Assembly (NCBI GenBank): GCA_045658425.1
Contig: JAZOVB010000194.1
Span: forward strand, 1 to 45,353
Direction of reading: 5' to 3'
DNA from: SIG450 sp045658425
GTDB lineage: Bacteria; Bacillota; Clostridia; UMGS1840; HGM11507
Length of the DNA: 45,353 bases
Shown here piece after piece: positions 16,289 to 27,103 of the stretch (positions are counted from its first letter, which is position 1; the number at the start of each line of letters is the position of its first letter). Under the pieces are notes generated by a model, which saw only the letters and a list, made by a program, of their open reading frames with translations, had not been told where the DNA came from and did not search any database. The position numbers and the translations under genes are program-made.

Positions 16289-19200
16289 CTATTTAAATCT
16301 TACTTCTTTTATATTAACTGTATGATGTTTTGTGTTACGATAACCGTTAAGTTTAACATATCTGACATTCTGTCTTCCCGGAATATCTATTATCTGGAAT
16401 TCCTCTGATTTAGAAGCATCAACAACTTCAGACTGAGCATTTTCTTTAATTACAGTCCAGTTTACTCCGTCTTCAGAAACAAGTAAGTCATAAACGAAGT
16501 ATCTCTGATGTGGGTTAGACCAAAGAATTTCAACTTTATCAAGTGCAACAACCTGACCAAAATCATACTTAAGCCATTTTAATCCTTCTTCATTCATATT
16601 AGTTGCCCATGCCGAAGTCGAATTATTATCTATAGTAGCGTAGCCATCATTACTTTCTTCAGCAAGTTCACCATCATCCCATGTTACCTCTGCAACAGTT
16701 AAATATCCTTCAGGCGGTGGTGAAAATTTATCGGAAATAACAACTGTTTTAGTATAGTCATACCAAGTTACCGATGCAAAGAATGCTTCAGAAATAAATC
16801 TTAGAGGTACATACATTGTATCATTAATAACTCTCGCACAAACATCCATTTTCTTTTCTGCTTCGTTAAGATATGCAATATCTGAATCTGCTGTTACTTT
16901 AACCTTACGGCCGTACCTTTCAACAATTGCGGTATTAGTTGTTTCGTCCCAGTCAGTATTTGCATTAAGTGCATCACCGACTGCGCGAAGCGGTACCATT
17001 ACTCTGCCATTTTCTATATAAGGCTCTTTAGCGTGAACATAAAAATCGTTAACACGCATTTTAATAGGTTCTTCTATATATTCTCTTTGAACAGAAACTA
17101 TTTCTCTTACTGAATTTTCGTTTTTATATGTAAGAGTGTAATTGCCCTCTTTACCTTTAAATTCAGCTATTGTTCCATCTTCTGTTACAACCGCATCGCA
17201 TAATACTTCGTTGTCTTTTGAAACAGTCCATGTACCTGCTTTAAGGTTAGCAACTGTGATTTTATATTCGCCCTCTCCATCAAATGCAAAGGAAACATTA
17301 TTTTCTACCTGCTCTTTTGTCAAGCCAAAAAGAACAACTCTGTCAGCAATTTTAACGCCTTTATGAGTATCGGTTTCAATTAAAGTTGCTTTTAAAGGTT
17401 CAACAGTTGAATCGGCATCAGACATTTGCATTACATTTAAGAAATAATCTTCTTCACTTGGTGTAACAGGACTTATTTCCGTTCTTATTCCACCCTGTTC
17501 AGCAACGTTGCCGGGATAAGGAGATGTTTTAAACACTTTTCCTCCTGCCCAGAATTCATTCGGATTTTCGCCAACCTGAGTAATTGATACATTATCAGCT
17601 TTTGGTAAAAGCGTATCATTAACAAGCTTTCCGTTATATCCGTTATCTGTTCTTTTTAAGATTGTTCTTGTTCCTTTAATTTCAGGAGCATATGATCCGT
17701 GTAAAAGATAAGTCTTTTTAAAAGCAGGATTAGAAGATACAACATGGTCAAATACTATTAAAACTGCAGGAATATCAGGATTATCTTCTTTTAAATTCAG
17801 GAACATAAAGCTTCTTTCATAGTCTTTAACCTTTTCTGAATAATTTCTTGCAATATCACCGCTTAAATATGTGTAGTCAGGATTATATTCGTCTGGTCCA
17901 TGCTCTCTTCCAAGAAGTTTGGAGTTGTTAAGCCCTTCGCGTTCGCTGAACTTATCTGCATCCTGAGGATCTGGATATGAATATTTTCCTCCTGCCGGTA
18001 TAACCAGCTGGCCTCCTGAGTTAACAAGTTCGTGATTGCTCCCTGAATATCGGAAATTATCTATTCTCTCAGCCGGATCTAAAATAAGCATACAGTTATG
18101 CGCAATAGTCTGCTTATAGTAATTATTCCAGTATAAGGTTCCCATATAACTACTTTCTTCTGCCGGTGTACTGTTTGTCTGATAATATCCTGTATCAGTT
18201 GCAAGTGCACCTTTATAGAAAATTTCAAATTCCCCGGCATCCATATGATTATGATCTATCAAAGTTGCAAGATTAAGTTTCATAGTAACAACAACATCAT
18301 CAGAATTTTTACCTGTATTCCATCCTGTTCTTGCTATATATTCACCTGCAGGATATGGGAAATATCTTGATAATGGTAAATTATTATATGGTATAGGCTC
18401 AATTGTCGGATCATTTATAACAAGATATTCAATCCATCTTGTAGGCTCTATTCTTTCTTTTTCATCAAGAAAAGCATATTTTAGATAACCGTCTTTATAC
18501 CAAGAGCCAAGCATCATGTACATATTATCTGCACCTTTTTCTCCCATACTTCTTGGTGTTGCTTTAGTATCAAAGCCTCCGTCTCCATCAACCATATAAA
18601 ACCCATCAGGACGGGTTGCATATATATACCAGTAAGGCACCTGACCTAAATTATCATTTTCCCAGAAATTCTTACCGCCGTTCAACACACCCATCATATG
18701 CAAAGTTGTAACATCGGCATCCCATCTCCAAGGCCCATAATTGGAACCATAAAGAGGTTTGTGACCATTATAAAGGAAATCTCTTCTTATAGGCATATAC
18801 TCATCAACAAGTCTTCCTACACAGGTGTTATATATATATGGTTTTTCATCATAAGTTGCGATACCGAATGCTACAAGGTCACGAACAAGTTGCTCTTCCG
18901 AACCATGACCTCCCCAACCAGCCTGAAGTACAGGAGGCCAACCAATTTCAAGATAATTCCCTGCAAGATAAAGAGTTGTATCAATTATATGATTTTTTTC
19001 CTCTTCGGTCATTAAATCATAGCACCAGTCATAGACCATAGACTCTGCCCATAATAGTTGGCTTAGTGAAGAATAATCCCCTGTAGAAGTATAAACAACT
19101 GTTCTTAAATAATTGCAGATTATTTCTATAGCTTCACGACCATGCGTTTCGTTTCCGTTTAAGACATAGTCCATAGCCTTGCACTGAGCAACCTCAGTAG

Positions 19201-21052
19201 CATATTTATTATGATTCATTGCACCATTATTATCAGGTAAAATACCTGTTGCGTCAGTTTTACCTGCATAGGTTATCATTCTGTTCCATGCCCATTCGTG
19301 CTCAGGATGCTTTGAATATTCTAAAATTCTTGGAATATCTTCTTTTTTAAATAAAAGTCTTGGATGCTCTCCTACAGTCGGTTTAACATCAGGGATTGAA
19401 AACAAAAGTTCCTCCGAACCTTCTTCCTGATATTCTCCCATTCCGCTAAGAGATGCAGATGCTTTATTTAAAACGGCAATCCTGTCAATTCTCTGGTTTG
19501 TTTCACGAGGATATAAATTAACTGTATGAACGCCCTTTGTCATATCAGCACTTAATACTCTTAGCCATACATAATTTTCTGCGTCAACTGATAATTTTTG
19601 CTGGTTATAAGCATTATCATCATAAGAAACAAATGTTGAATCTCCACCTGCTGTGAGAACTTTAATTCTTAACCAGACAAGATATTTTGTATCTTCCGGT
19701 GCATAAAACTCAAAACTTAAACCTGCTTTTTCAATCTTTGCAGGGTCAGTGACACTCTGCCCCTTAGCAGGTATAACAACTTTACCACCACTTGCATCGA
19801 AATCGTCTTGAATTGTATAAGCTGAAGATACAACACAGTCTTCTGCTTCAATTAAAATTCTGTTATGTATAAATTCAGGATAATCCTTCATAATTGTTCC
19901 ATAAGGATTTGCGTAAATTTGCGGATATTTATATTCTGCATCAGAATCAATTCTGAACTTATATTTATCAAATTGAGGGAAAGAGGAAATATCGGTAAGT
20001 TGATTTTCTAAAAGTCCACCCTCTCCAAGATAATAACAAGTGTTATCACATTTTTTTGAAATAAATTCTTTAGTTTTCTCCCCTGCTATATTACCTGTAT
20101 TGTAGGAATATGTTGTATTACCCTCAACCGATATACCACCTGCGTTATAGCCTTTAACATCTCCGTTATTATAACATACTGTTGTTTTGGCATTAGTTGA
20201 AATACCTCCCGCATTTTCTTTAGCAGTTATATTACCTTTATTAAAGGAATAACTTACAGAAAGTGCAGTTTCTACACAAATTCCTGCTGCATCGCCTTTA
20301 GTATTTTCTATATTACCATAGTTTGCACAGTTTTTAATATCACTGTACGCTATGCCTGCGATTCCCCCTGCATAAGTTGCATTGGCAAGAATACTACCCT
20401 CGTTTTTTGATGATTCAATAATGGTATAACCATTGAATGAACCTCCAAGGATACCTCCCACTCCACCTTTTTTCGAGGTGGATACTTCTATATTACCATA
20501 GTTTTCACAAGATACAATCTGCACTTGAGCAGCGGTTTTTATCAGTCCGACTATACCCCCTAAATATACATTTTCACTGCCGTTATAGTCAGTTGATACA
20601 TTGGCTTTATTTATACATTTTTCAATTCTGCCGTCAGTTATAAAACCAACTATACCGCCTGCAAGGGTTCTTTTGTCGGATTTTACATTACCATCAACAA
20701 TAATATTGGAGATAACTCCTCCTGACATTGTTCCGATAAGCCCTACATTTCCCTTAGCATTTATGTTAAGGGTAATTGTAGGCTTTTTACTTGTATTATC
20801 AAGTTTACCGTAAATTTTTCCACGAAATGGATTTGTTTCAGTTCCAAGAGGAATATAATCATCAGGAAGTGTAATATCGTTTATAATCCAGTAAGTTCCT
20901 GTCATATCCGTTATGTTTAAAAAGTCTTCTGCAGAAGTTATTTTATAAATTCCGTTTTCATAGGTTATCCCAAAAGAAACCAATGGAAGAAAACTTAACA
21001 TACTTAAAGATATTGCCAGAACTACAATAAAAGATACAATTCTTTTTTTCAT
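16289..21052 (-). CDS. Multidomain secreted heparinase II/III-like protein
   Basis: A 1587-residue exported protein with signal peptide at about 1-28. Residues about 95-315 are GLUG-like beta-helix repeats; about 397-527 a CBM6/35-like beta-sandwich (ILIEAEDCVV). A heparinase II/III-like lyase begins at about 560 (HPRLLFKKED), with GWGGHGSEEQLVRD at about 714, DHNHMDAGEFEIFYKG at about 935 and TIAHNCMLI at about 985. Two copper-amine-oxidase-N units span about 1330-1437, and a discoidin-like F5/8C (CBM32-type) domain about 1455-1587. Lyases of this fold cleave uronate-containing polysaccharides by beta-elimination; the exact substrate is not readable. Paralogue: 31089-34424. Confidence 0.85.
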   Translation of the reverse strand: MKKRIVSFIVVLAISLSMLSFLPLVSFGITYENGIYKITSAEDFLNITDMTGTYWIINDITLPDDYIPLGTETNPFRGKIYGKLDNTSKKPTITLNINAKGNVGLIGTMSGGVISNIIVDGNVKSDKRTLAGGIVGFITDGRIEKCINKANVSTDYNGSENVYLGGIVGLIKTAAQVQIVSCENYGNIEVSTSKKGGVGGILGGSFNGYTIIESSKNEGSILANATYAGGIAGIAYSDIKNCANYGNIENTKGDAAGICVETALSVSYSFNKGNITAKENAGGISTNAKTTVCYNNGDVKGYNAGGISVEGNTTYSYNTGNIAGEKTKEFISKKCDNTCYYLGEGGLLENQLTDISSFPQFDKYKFRIDSDAEYKYPQIYANPYGTIMKDYPEFIHNRILIEAEDCVVSSAYTIQDDFDASGGKVVIPAKGQSVTDPAKIEKAGLSFEFYAPEDTKYLVWLRIKVLTAGGDSTFVSYDDNAYNQQKLSVDAENYVWLRVLSADMTKGVHTVNLYPRETNQRIDRIAVLNKASASLSGMGEYQEEGSEELLFSIPDVKPTVGEHPRLLFKKEDIPRILEYSKHPEHEWAWNRMITYAGKTDATGILPDNNGAMNHNKYATEVAQCKAMDYVLNGNETHGREAIEIICNYLRTVVYTSTGDYSSLSQLLWAESMVYDWCYDLMTEEEKNHIIDTTLYLAGNYLEIGWPPVLQAGWGGHGSEEQLVRDLVAFGIATYDEKPYIYNTCVGRLVDEYMPIRRDFLYNGHKPLYGSNYGPWRWDADVTTLHMMGVLNGGKNFWENDNLGQVPYWYIYATRPDGFYMVDGDGGFDTKATPRSMGEKGADNMYMMLGSWYKDGYLKYAFLDEKERIEPTRWIEYLVINDPTIEPIPYNNLPLSRYFPYPAGEYIARTGWNTGKNSDDVVVTMKLNLATLIDHNHMDAGEFEIFYKGALATDTGYYQTNSTPAEESSYMGTLYWNNYYKQTIAHNCMLILDPAERIDNFRYSGSNHELVNSGGQLVIPAGGKYSYPDPQDADKFSEREGLNNSKLLGREHGPDEYNPDYTYLSGDIARNYSEKVKDYERSFMFLNLKEDNPDIPAVLIVFDHVVSSNPAFKKTYLLHGSYAPEIKGTRTILKRTDNGYNGKLVNDTLLPKADNVSITQVGENPNEFWAGGKVFKTSPYPGNVAEQGGIRTEISPVTPSEEDYFLNVMQMSDADSTVEPLKATLIETDTHKGVKIADRVVLFGLTKEQVENNVSFAFDGEGEYKITVANLKAGTWTVSKDNEVLCDAVVTEDGTIAEFKGKEGNYTLTYKNENSVREIVSVQREYIEEPIKMRVNDFYVHAKEPYIENGRVMVPLRAVGDALNANTDWDETTNTAIVERYGRKVKVTADSDIAYLNEAEKKMDVCARVINDTMYVPLRFISEAFFASVTWYDYTKTVVISDKFSPPPEGYLTVAEVTWDDGELAEESNDGYATIDNNSTSAWATNMNEEGLKWLKYDFGQVVALDKVEILWSNPHQRYFVYDLLVSEDGVNWTVIKENAQSEVVDASKSEEFQIIDIPGRQNVRYVKLNGYRNTKHHTVNIKEVRFK

Positions 21053-21070
21053 ATATTTTTCCTTCCTTCG

Positions 21071-23932
21071 TTAAATTATAGGAATTAAGTATTCGTAATT
21101 TTCGCTTGAATCTGAAATGTTTTCATCCAAAAATTCAAGTTTAATAAATATTTCATAATAACAGTTCGGCTTTAATTCGCTAATGGTATAGCCTGTTTTA
21201 TTTGCACCTTCGTGGTCTAAAACGATATATCCGCCTGACACATCTTCAATATCGGTGTTGTTAACTATTTTTATACTTAAAGCTTTAACACCTTCAGGTA
21301 AAGACCATTCATATATCACATCATAATTTGCGCCATTTAGCACACTTGATGCAGAAAATGTTTTAAGTGCAGGAATAACCTCTTCTTCTTTTTTATGAAG
21401 ATTTCCCAAAATCTGAGGATACTTATAATCAGCACTTTCATCAGTAGCCCAAGTATCATTTTCAAAAAGAGTATTAAGCTCCAATTCGTTAACACTTGTA
21501 CCAAGAGTTAATGTATCAGTTCCATTCCATGTACCCATATAGTAAACATCTTCATATTTTGAATATACCTTACTACTTGCATCCTTGGTAAAATTAGCAA
21601 GAGGTTCTGATGAATATACTCTTACAAGTTCATACGCTACTTCGTAATTACTTCTGCCTATGGTGTGAGTAAATGCAGGATCTGCCATTTCATCTCCATT
21701 TAAATCATATAATTTACCTGAGTTATAACAGTCGGTAAAAGTAAACTTATAAGTTTGAGGAGTTGATGTTTGTGTTCTGAGTGTTGCGGAAAACAAACCT
21801 GCTGCAGCACCTTTTTTAACATATATATCCCCTGCATTAAAACATTTTGAAACATCAAGTTTATAGTTACCTGAACTCCACGCAACAAGTCCTGCTCCGT
21901 TACTTGATGTAGCAGTTATTTTTCCGTAATTTGCGCAACTTGTTATGGTAGAATTATTCGTACTGGCACAAATTCCACCAACATATGCTGTGCCTGTGAT
22001 GTTTCCTTTGTTATACGAATTCTCTATTGTGCAGGCACCATTGGAAGTTATACCTCCAACATAAGTAGTACCTGTAATGTTTCCTAAGTTAGCACATCCT
22101 GCTATAGTTGTACTTTTAACATAACTTGCTATACCCGAGGTTAAATAAGGACCAATAACAGTTGCATTGTTGGTACAATCTGTTATTTTACCTTGCGAAT
22201 ATCCCGCAATAGCCGCTACACCACTTCGGTCAGTAAGATTGGAAAGACCGTCTTTAAATGTAACATTAACTGCCCCTTCAAATTTAATATTTTTTATTTC
22301 TCCGTTTGTATCAAGATAATTTACAAAACCAACGCAAATAGAGTCCGATTCATAAGGTGCAGTGTCGTTTCCAATGTTTAAAATAATGGTTGGTTTATAA
22401 TCTGTCCCATTAAGTTTACCTGTAATAGTTCCTGAAAACGGAATGTCAGTAATATGCCCTGATGAATAGGTTACTTTTGAACCGATTGGTTTTGTTACTG
22501 TGATATTTCTTGTTATAACATAATGATCATCCGCATCATAACCGCTTACACCATCACCGATTTTCGCAAGTTGTTCTCCACTTGTTATAATCCATGGATA
22601 TTCTTCCGAACCGTTTTGAATTTGCTCTCCTGATGAACCCGTAGGTACTAAAATTTCTGCCGGTAATGAATCTTTGTATAACAGTTTATCTGAGCTGATT
22701 GCTGTTACATATATTTTTGTATCTGCATCACATACGGATGTATCGGGAATTACTACTTTATTATTTAAAGTATCATATGTATAGTCTGTATCAAGAGTAA
22801 GTTTTGTATTATCACTCTTTACAATTTCAACATTATATCCGTTATTATTTGAAACATCATTCCATGTGGCAATTACTCTGTGTTTACCGCCTGCAACACC
22901 GTTTTTTTCTTTTAATACAGGTGTTTCAAGACTTTCAAAGTTTGCCATCATATCAATAGATTTTGAATAATCACTGTTATGGAATCCCACACGGCCGTTT
23001 GCCATAACGCAAACTGAGAATATTTCTTCAGCATTTGTTCTGTTCTGTGCTATAGATGTAAAATATGTATAAAGATCAATTGAAGTGCCGTTATAATTAT
23101 TTATTACAAAGTCACTTTCACCCGCAAGAGAAATTTTAATATTATAACTTGATGCTCCAAAAACACTGCTCCAGGCAAGTATATATTTTCCCTCATCTTC
23201 GTTATATTTAAGTTTTGGAACATCTGCTGTGGTAGGAATAATTATATTAGAGGAACCACCTCCACCACCGCCTGATGAACCTCCGCCCGAAGGTCTTGTA
23301 GAAACTGAAACACCAGTTCCTGATGATACGTTTTCTTCTTTTTCAGGAATTTGCGGTTTGTTATAGGTTGTATTATAAATAACAGTAAAGCCTTCACCCC
23401 TTGTTAAAGGATTATCTGCTTTAAAAGAGCCATCGGAATAGCCACTAAGAATTCCCGCCTTTAATAGTGCTGAAACTGAACCTTTTGCCCAATCGGGAAT
23501 TTCGTTTATATCAGTCAAGTCAGAATTCAAGTCGGTTGTATCAAGTCCTAAAATTCTTGCAAGGATTACCGAGCTTTCTGCACGGGTAATATTCTTTTCG
23601 GGATTTGCATTACCATTATCGTCCCCTGTAATATACCCATTACCTTTTGCTATAAGCATATCTTCGTAATACCATTTATCTTCTGATACATCAGGAAAGT
23701 TTATATCTGATTTAGATGTAAGACCTCTTGATTTATTTATAATTTTAATAAATTCTGCTCTTGAGATAGTGTTGTCGAGCTTTAAGGTTCCGTCTTCATA
23801 TCCTGACACAATGCCCTTTTCAATAAGGGATTTTGCATATTCCTCTGCCCAGTGTGAATCTGCGGATACAGGTATAACACACAAAGACAGTATAATTGCA
23901 ACTGTAAGTATTGTTGAAATATATTTTCTCAT
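21071..23932 (-). CDS. SLH-domain surface protein with FN3-like domains and GLUG repeats
   Basis: A 953-residue exported protein. The signal peptide ends near residue 24 (VSADSHWAEE). Three SLH domains lie at about 25-70, 78-130 and 138-190, with TRAEF/TRAES/TRGEG signatures; SLH domains bind pyruvylated cell-wall polymer. A Gly/Ser-rich linker (about 212-232) leads to fibronectin-like segments (about 235-430), then GLUG-type repeats (about 580-740) and a C-terminal fibronectin-like segment. No catalytic domain is visible. It probably anchors to the wall and holds glycan or partner proteins next to the lyase encoded downstream, whose gene starts 18 bases after it. Confidence 0.82.
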   Translation of the reverse strand: MRKYISTILTVAIILSLCVIPVSADSHWAEEYAKSLIEKGIVSGYEDGTLKLDNTISRAEFIKIINKSRGLTSKSDINFPDVSEDKWYYEDMLIAKGNGYITGDDNGNANPEKNITRAESSVILARILGLDTTDLNSDLTDINEIPDWAKGSVSALLKAGILSGYSDGSFKADNPLTRGEGFTVIYNTTYNKPQIPEKEENVSSGTGVSVSTRPSGGGSSGGGGGGSSNIIIPTTADVPKLKYNEDEGKYILAWSSVFGASSYNIKISLAGESDFVINNYNGTSIDLYTYFTSIAQNRTNAEEIFSVCVMANGRVGFHNSDYSKSIDMMANFESLETPVLKEKNGVAGGKHRVIATWNDVSNNNGYNVEIVKSDNTKLTLDTDYTYDTLNNKVVIPDTSVCDADTKIYVTAISSDKLLYKDSLPAEILVPTGSSGEQIQNGSEEYPWIITSGEQLAKIGDGVSGYDADDHYVITRNITVTKPIGSKVTYSSGHITDIPFSGTITGKLNGTDYKPTIILNIGNDTAPYESDSICVGFVNYLDTNGEIKNIKFEGAVNVTFKDGLSNLTDRSGVAAIAGYSQGKITDCTNNATVIGPYLTSGIASYVKSTTIAGCANLGNITGTTYVGGITSNGACTIENSYNKGNITGTAYVGGICASTNNSTITSCANYGKITATSSNGAGLVAWSSGNYKLDVSKCFNAGDIYVKKGAAAGLFSATLRTQTSTPQTYKFTFTDCYNSGKLYDLNGDEMADPAFTHTIGRSNYEVAYELVRVYSSEPLANFTKDASSKVYSKYEDVYYMGTWNGTDTLTLGTSVNELELNTLFENDTWATDESADYKYPQILGNLHKKEEEVIPALKTFSASSVLNGANYDVIYEWSLPEGVKALSIKIVNNTDIEDVSGGYIVLDHEGANKTGYTISELKPNCYYEIFIKLEFLDENISDSSENYEYLIPII

Positions 23933-23944
23933 ATTCTCTACCCC

Positions 23945-26900
23945 CTATTCTTCAATTTCATAATTTATTATTATCATATCGTAAACTGTAAAATCAGTAT
24001 GTCTGAATATAATTCTTGATGCTGTATCAAACGAACCGGTTTCTTCTATTGTTATAATATCGTTTAAATCGCCTGATTCAATTTTGACATCTTTTGTGTT
24101 CCCGAGTTTATCTTTATAAACAGTAATTAAAGTTGGTGTCATTCCTTTAAAATCGATTATCTGCGATACATAAGTAGAAGGGTCATTATAGTTTACATTA
24201 TTTAAGAAATATTTTTTATCAGGAGAGCCTGCCATAACCCCATGAACAAGACTTCCTTTTATTTTTTCAGGAACAATAAGAAAATGATTGAAAGTAGAAG
24301 AGTTTCCGCCAAAGTTTGCTTTATTAACGTCAAATAAACGTCTTGTAGCATCACTTGCCTGATAACCTGTCGCTCTTCTTCCGTAGGAGAATGAAGATAA
24401 AGTTCCTGTTTCAAGTTCATCTAAAATTACTACTCTTTGAATTGAGCTTAAGTATCCGCCATTTGCAGTAACTCTTATTATATCACCTTTTTTCAAAGCA
24501 GGAATTTCGACATTGTATATATTATCTTCATCATTTGCTTTTCTTCCGTTTATAATATAGTCATAAGGAAGGAAAAGATTATCGGTATCCGCAACAACAC
24601 TTAATTCCTTCTCTCCGTCTATAGTATAATAAATCTTAGTCAGTTCTCTTTCTTTGGCTTCATCATAATATGTATTTTTCCTTAAATATACTGCTTTACC
24701 TTCCGCCTCTTCTTCTCCGCTAATACCGTTTTTGCCTCTTAATACGACCATTTCAGCAACACCTGTATCGGCATCAATATTATAGGCTTGAATATCATAT
24801 AAAACACCGTCTTCGAGCGATGAAGAAAGGATTACCTTATAATTTGAATCTTCCTTTTCGTCTTCAAAAAGTTTAATCATATCATAACTTGGTGCTATAT
24901 ATGAATATGCAGGGTTAGATGCATAATTTGTAAAATCGTTAATCCCACAAGTATCAATATCAGGAACAGAGAACACATAAGTTTCGCTTGTTATATAAAA
25001 TCTTCCTTCAACTGTAGAAGACTTTGCTCTGTACCCTCCTATACGAGGCGCTCGAAAACCTGCTTTTAAGGTGTTAGTATCTGATACTTCTTCATTTGAA
25101 TATCCTATTGAGTTAAAGTCGGTATAAATATTTCTTTCATATCCCTGTGAAATAATACCCTGTGATACTTTTTTAGGAATAGTTATATAGTCAGGATTAT
25201 CAGTATTTATACTTGAAATTTCACCTTTATCATTAAACTTGATAATTGCAGGTCTTGAAATATTTGTTTCATAAGGGGTTTGATTTGAATCAAGCCATTT
25301 TCCATAATTATCCGGTCTTTTTTTAAGTGCCGTTTCCTGAGCATCCGCCCCCTGACAGGTAACACCATCTATTTTTGCATTTTGTGATACATTGTAAGTT
25401 CTAACAGTATTGGTATTTTCTAAAATTTTCATAACAATTGTTTCTTCACCGCTTACTGTTCTTTTTGCGAATGAAATAATATAAGAGTAATTATTAGAAA
25501 TTTTAGTTACATTTTCCAAGAATGCAATTTTACCGGTATAATCTAAATATGCAGTTAAATCCATACCTGATACAAGATTGTTATAATACCCTTGTTTAAC
25601 CGAATACAAGGAAGAAGATACTTTATAATCTGTTCCGTTTACTGTTATAATATTTTCAGCTGAATTATAAGAATCATAAATATCATTAACAACTGTTCTT
25701 CTTACAAACAAGAAATATACATCTTTTCCGTCAAGCTTGTCAGGAGCTGTTGCAACTGAAATAACATCATCTTTTAGTATATCTGATAAAGAATTTATTG
25801 TTCCGTCATCTGACGTAACAGTAAAAATAGCATTGTCAGAATCTAAATCAAGATTGTTTCTTGGATTCCATCTGCATGAAATATACATTTTTTCGGTATC
25901 AACTGAATCGACAACTATATTATAAGCAGGACTGTTATTTTCTGCTTTTCCGTTTGACATACCTGAATAGTTAAAACTCATAACGCTTATTGTTTCTGCT
26001 TTGCCGTTTGCATCAGCATCAATAAAGGTAACAAAACCGTCCTGAGGCTTTAAAGTATCATTATCATATTTTACTTGTAAAACTCCGTTAAATAATACAT
26101 CCGGATGAGTTTCCTTAGCTATTTTTTTAAATTCTCCGGAAGACGGTTCGTATTCTACATAATTAGATGTAACATTTACTATTTTGTCACCGCTTACAAC
26201 CGATGCTTTCATTGATTTATAATCACGATAATATACAATTTCTTCTCTTCCGTTATCAACATTTCTTTTTACATATAGTGTAAGTTTTTTACCAAGTTCG
26301 TTCTCTATACTTGTGTTACCTGACCATAATGTAAGTTTAGAGTTATTATTAAGTTTTACGATAACAGTATCCAACGAAGAAGCTGTACCCTCTAAAGCAC
26401 TAAGAGGTGTAGAAACAACTTTTGCATCATATTTATAAATATTATATTTATCAGATAAAAGATTTTCATCAGGTCTTATTGCAACTCCAATATTCCCCTC
26501 TTTATCCACAGAGGTTATTTCCAGAGTATCAACGAATAAGGCATTGTATATTAGTTTTGATGCAACATCTCCGGTTAAATAACCTGAATAAGAGCCAAGG
26601 CCTTTTAACAAGCCAATATTTTGCCCTGCAACAAAGAAACCTGTAGGATATCCACCGTTTGCATTTGCAAGATAACTATAACCTAATGCATTAGTTAATA
26701 TTACAATAGCATCGGTATATGAAATTATACTTTCAGGCAGAAACATATTATCCAAGTTACCACTTATTATTTTCATATCCTTTGCAGATTTGATTTCAGG
26801 AAAATATTTATGTTCTGAATTTACATCTGAAAAGATTTCGCTATATTCAAATTCTCCGTCAAAAATATTTTCCGGATAAAATGTGTTAATAACCAGGGAT

Positions 26901-27085
26901 ACAAATTCCCCTCTTGTTAAAAACTCATTATCAAGAATATCAACTCCTGAAATTCCAATAGTTGAAATAAAGTCTTTTTCTTCATTAAATAAAATTTCAA
27001 TACTTTCTTCATTAGTTTCTAAAGCAAATGCTGTCGTTGTTAAAAGCATTGATAAAACTGTAAGTATTACAATAATTCTTTTCAT
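23945..27085 (-). CDS. S-layer-type surface protein with weak SLH domains
   Basis: A 1046-residue exported protein with signal peptide at about 1-21 (AFALETNEES). Residues about 40-190 contain SLH-like units: TRGEFVSLVINTFYP, then IFSDVNSEHKYFPEIKSAKD and ISYTDAIVILTNALG. The remaining 850 residues are beta-rich, with no catalytic motif recognised. It could be a structural S-layer subunit or a scaffold specific to this operon. It is placed 18 bases after the DUF4838-AraC gene and 12 bases before the SLH/GLUG gene, so all are one transcript. AGAGGTGG lies upstream of the ATG. Confidence 0.7.
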   Translation of the reverse strand: MKRIIVILTVLSMLLTTTAFALETNEESIEILFNEEKDFISTIGISGVDILDNEFLTRGEFVSLVINTFYPENIFDGEFEYSEIFSDVNSEHKYFPEIKSAKDMKIISGNLDNMFLPESIISYTDAIVILTNALGYSYLANANGGYPTGFFVAGQNIGLLKGLGSYSGYLTGDVASKLIYNALFVDTLEITSVDKEGNIGVAIRPDENLLSDKYNIYKYDAKVVSTPLSALEGTASSLDTVIVKLNNNSKLTLWSGNTSIENELGKKLTLYVKRNVDNGREEIVYYRDYKSMKASVVSGDKIVNVTSNYVEYEPSSGEFKKIAKETHPDVLFNGVLQVKYDNDTLKPQDGFVTFIDADANGKAETISVMSFNYSGMSNGKAENNSPAYNIVVDSVDTEKMYISCRWNPRNNLDLDSDNAIFTVTSDDGTINSLSDILKDDVISVATAPDKLDGKDVYFLFVRRTVVNDIYDSYNSAENIITVNGTDYKVSSSLYSVKQGYYNNLVSGMDLTAYLDYTGKIAFLENVTKISNNYSYIISFAKRTVSGEETIVMKILENTNTVRTYNVSQNAKIDGVTCQGADAQETALKKRPDNYGKWLDSNQTPYETNISRPAIIKFNDKGEISSINTDNPDYITIPKKVSQGIISQGYERNIYTDFNSIGYSNEEVSDTNTLKAGFRAPRIGGYRAKSSTVEGRFYITSETYVFSVPDIDTCGINDFTNYASNPAYSYIAPSYDMIKLFEDEKEDSNYKVILSSSLEDGVLYDIQAYNIDADTGVAEMVVLRGKNGISGEEEAEGKAVYLRKNTYYDEAKERELTKIYYTIDGEKELSVVADTDNLFLPYDYIINGRKANDEDNIYNVEIPALKKGDIIRVTANGGYLSSIQRVVILDELETGTLSSFSYGRRATGYQASDATRRLFDVNKANFGGNSSTFNHFLIVPEKIKGSLVHGVMAGSPDKKYFLNNVNYNDPSTYVSQIIDFKGMTPTLITVYKDKLGNTKDVKIESGDLNDIITIEETGSFDTASRIIFRHTDFTVYDMIIINYEIEE

Positions 27086-27103
27086 TCTTTACCACCTCTT
27101 AAA

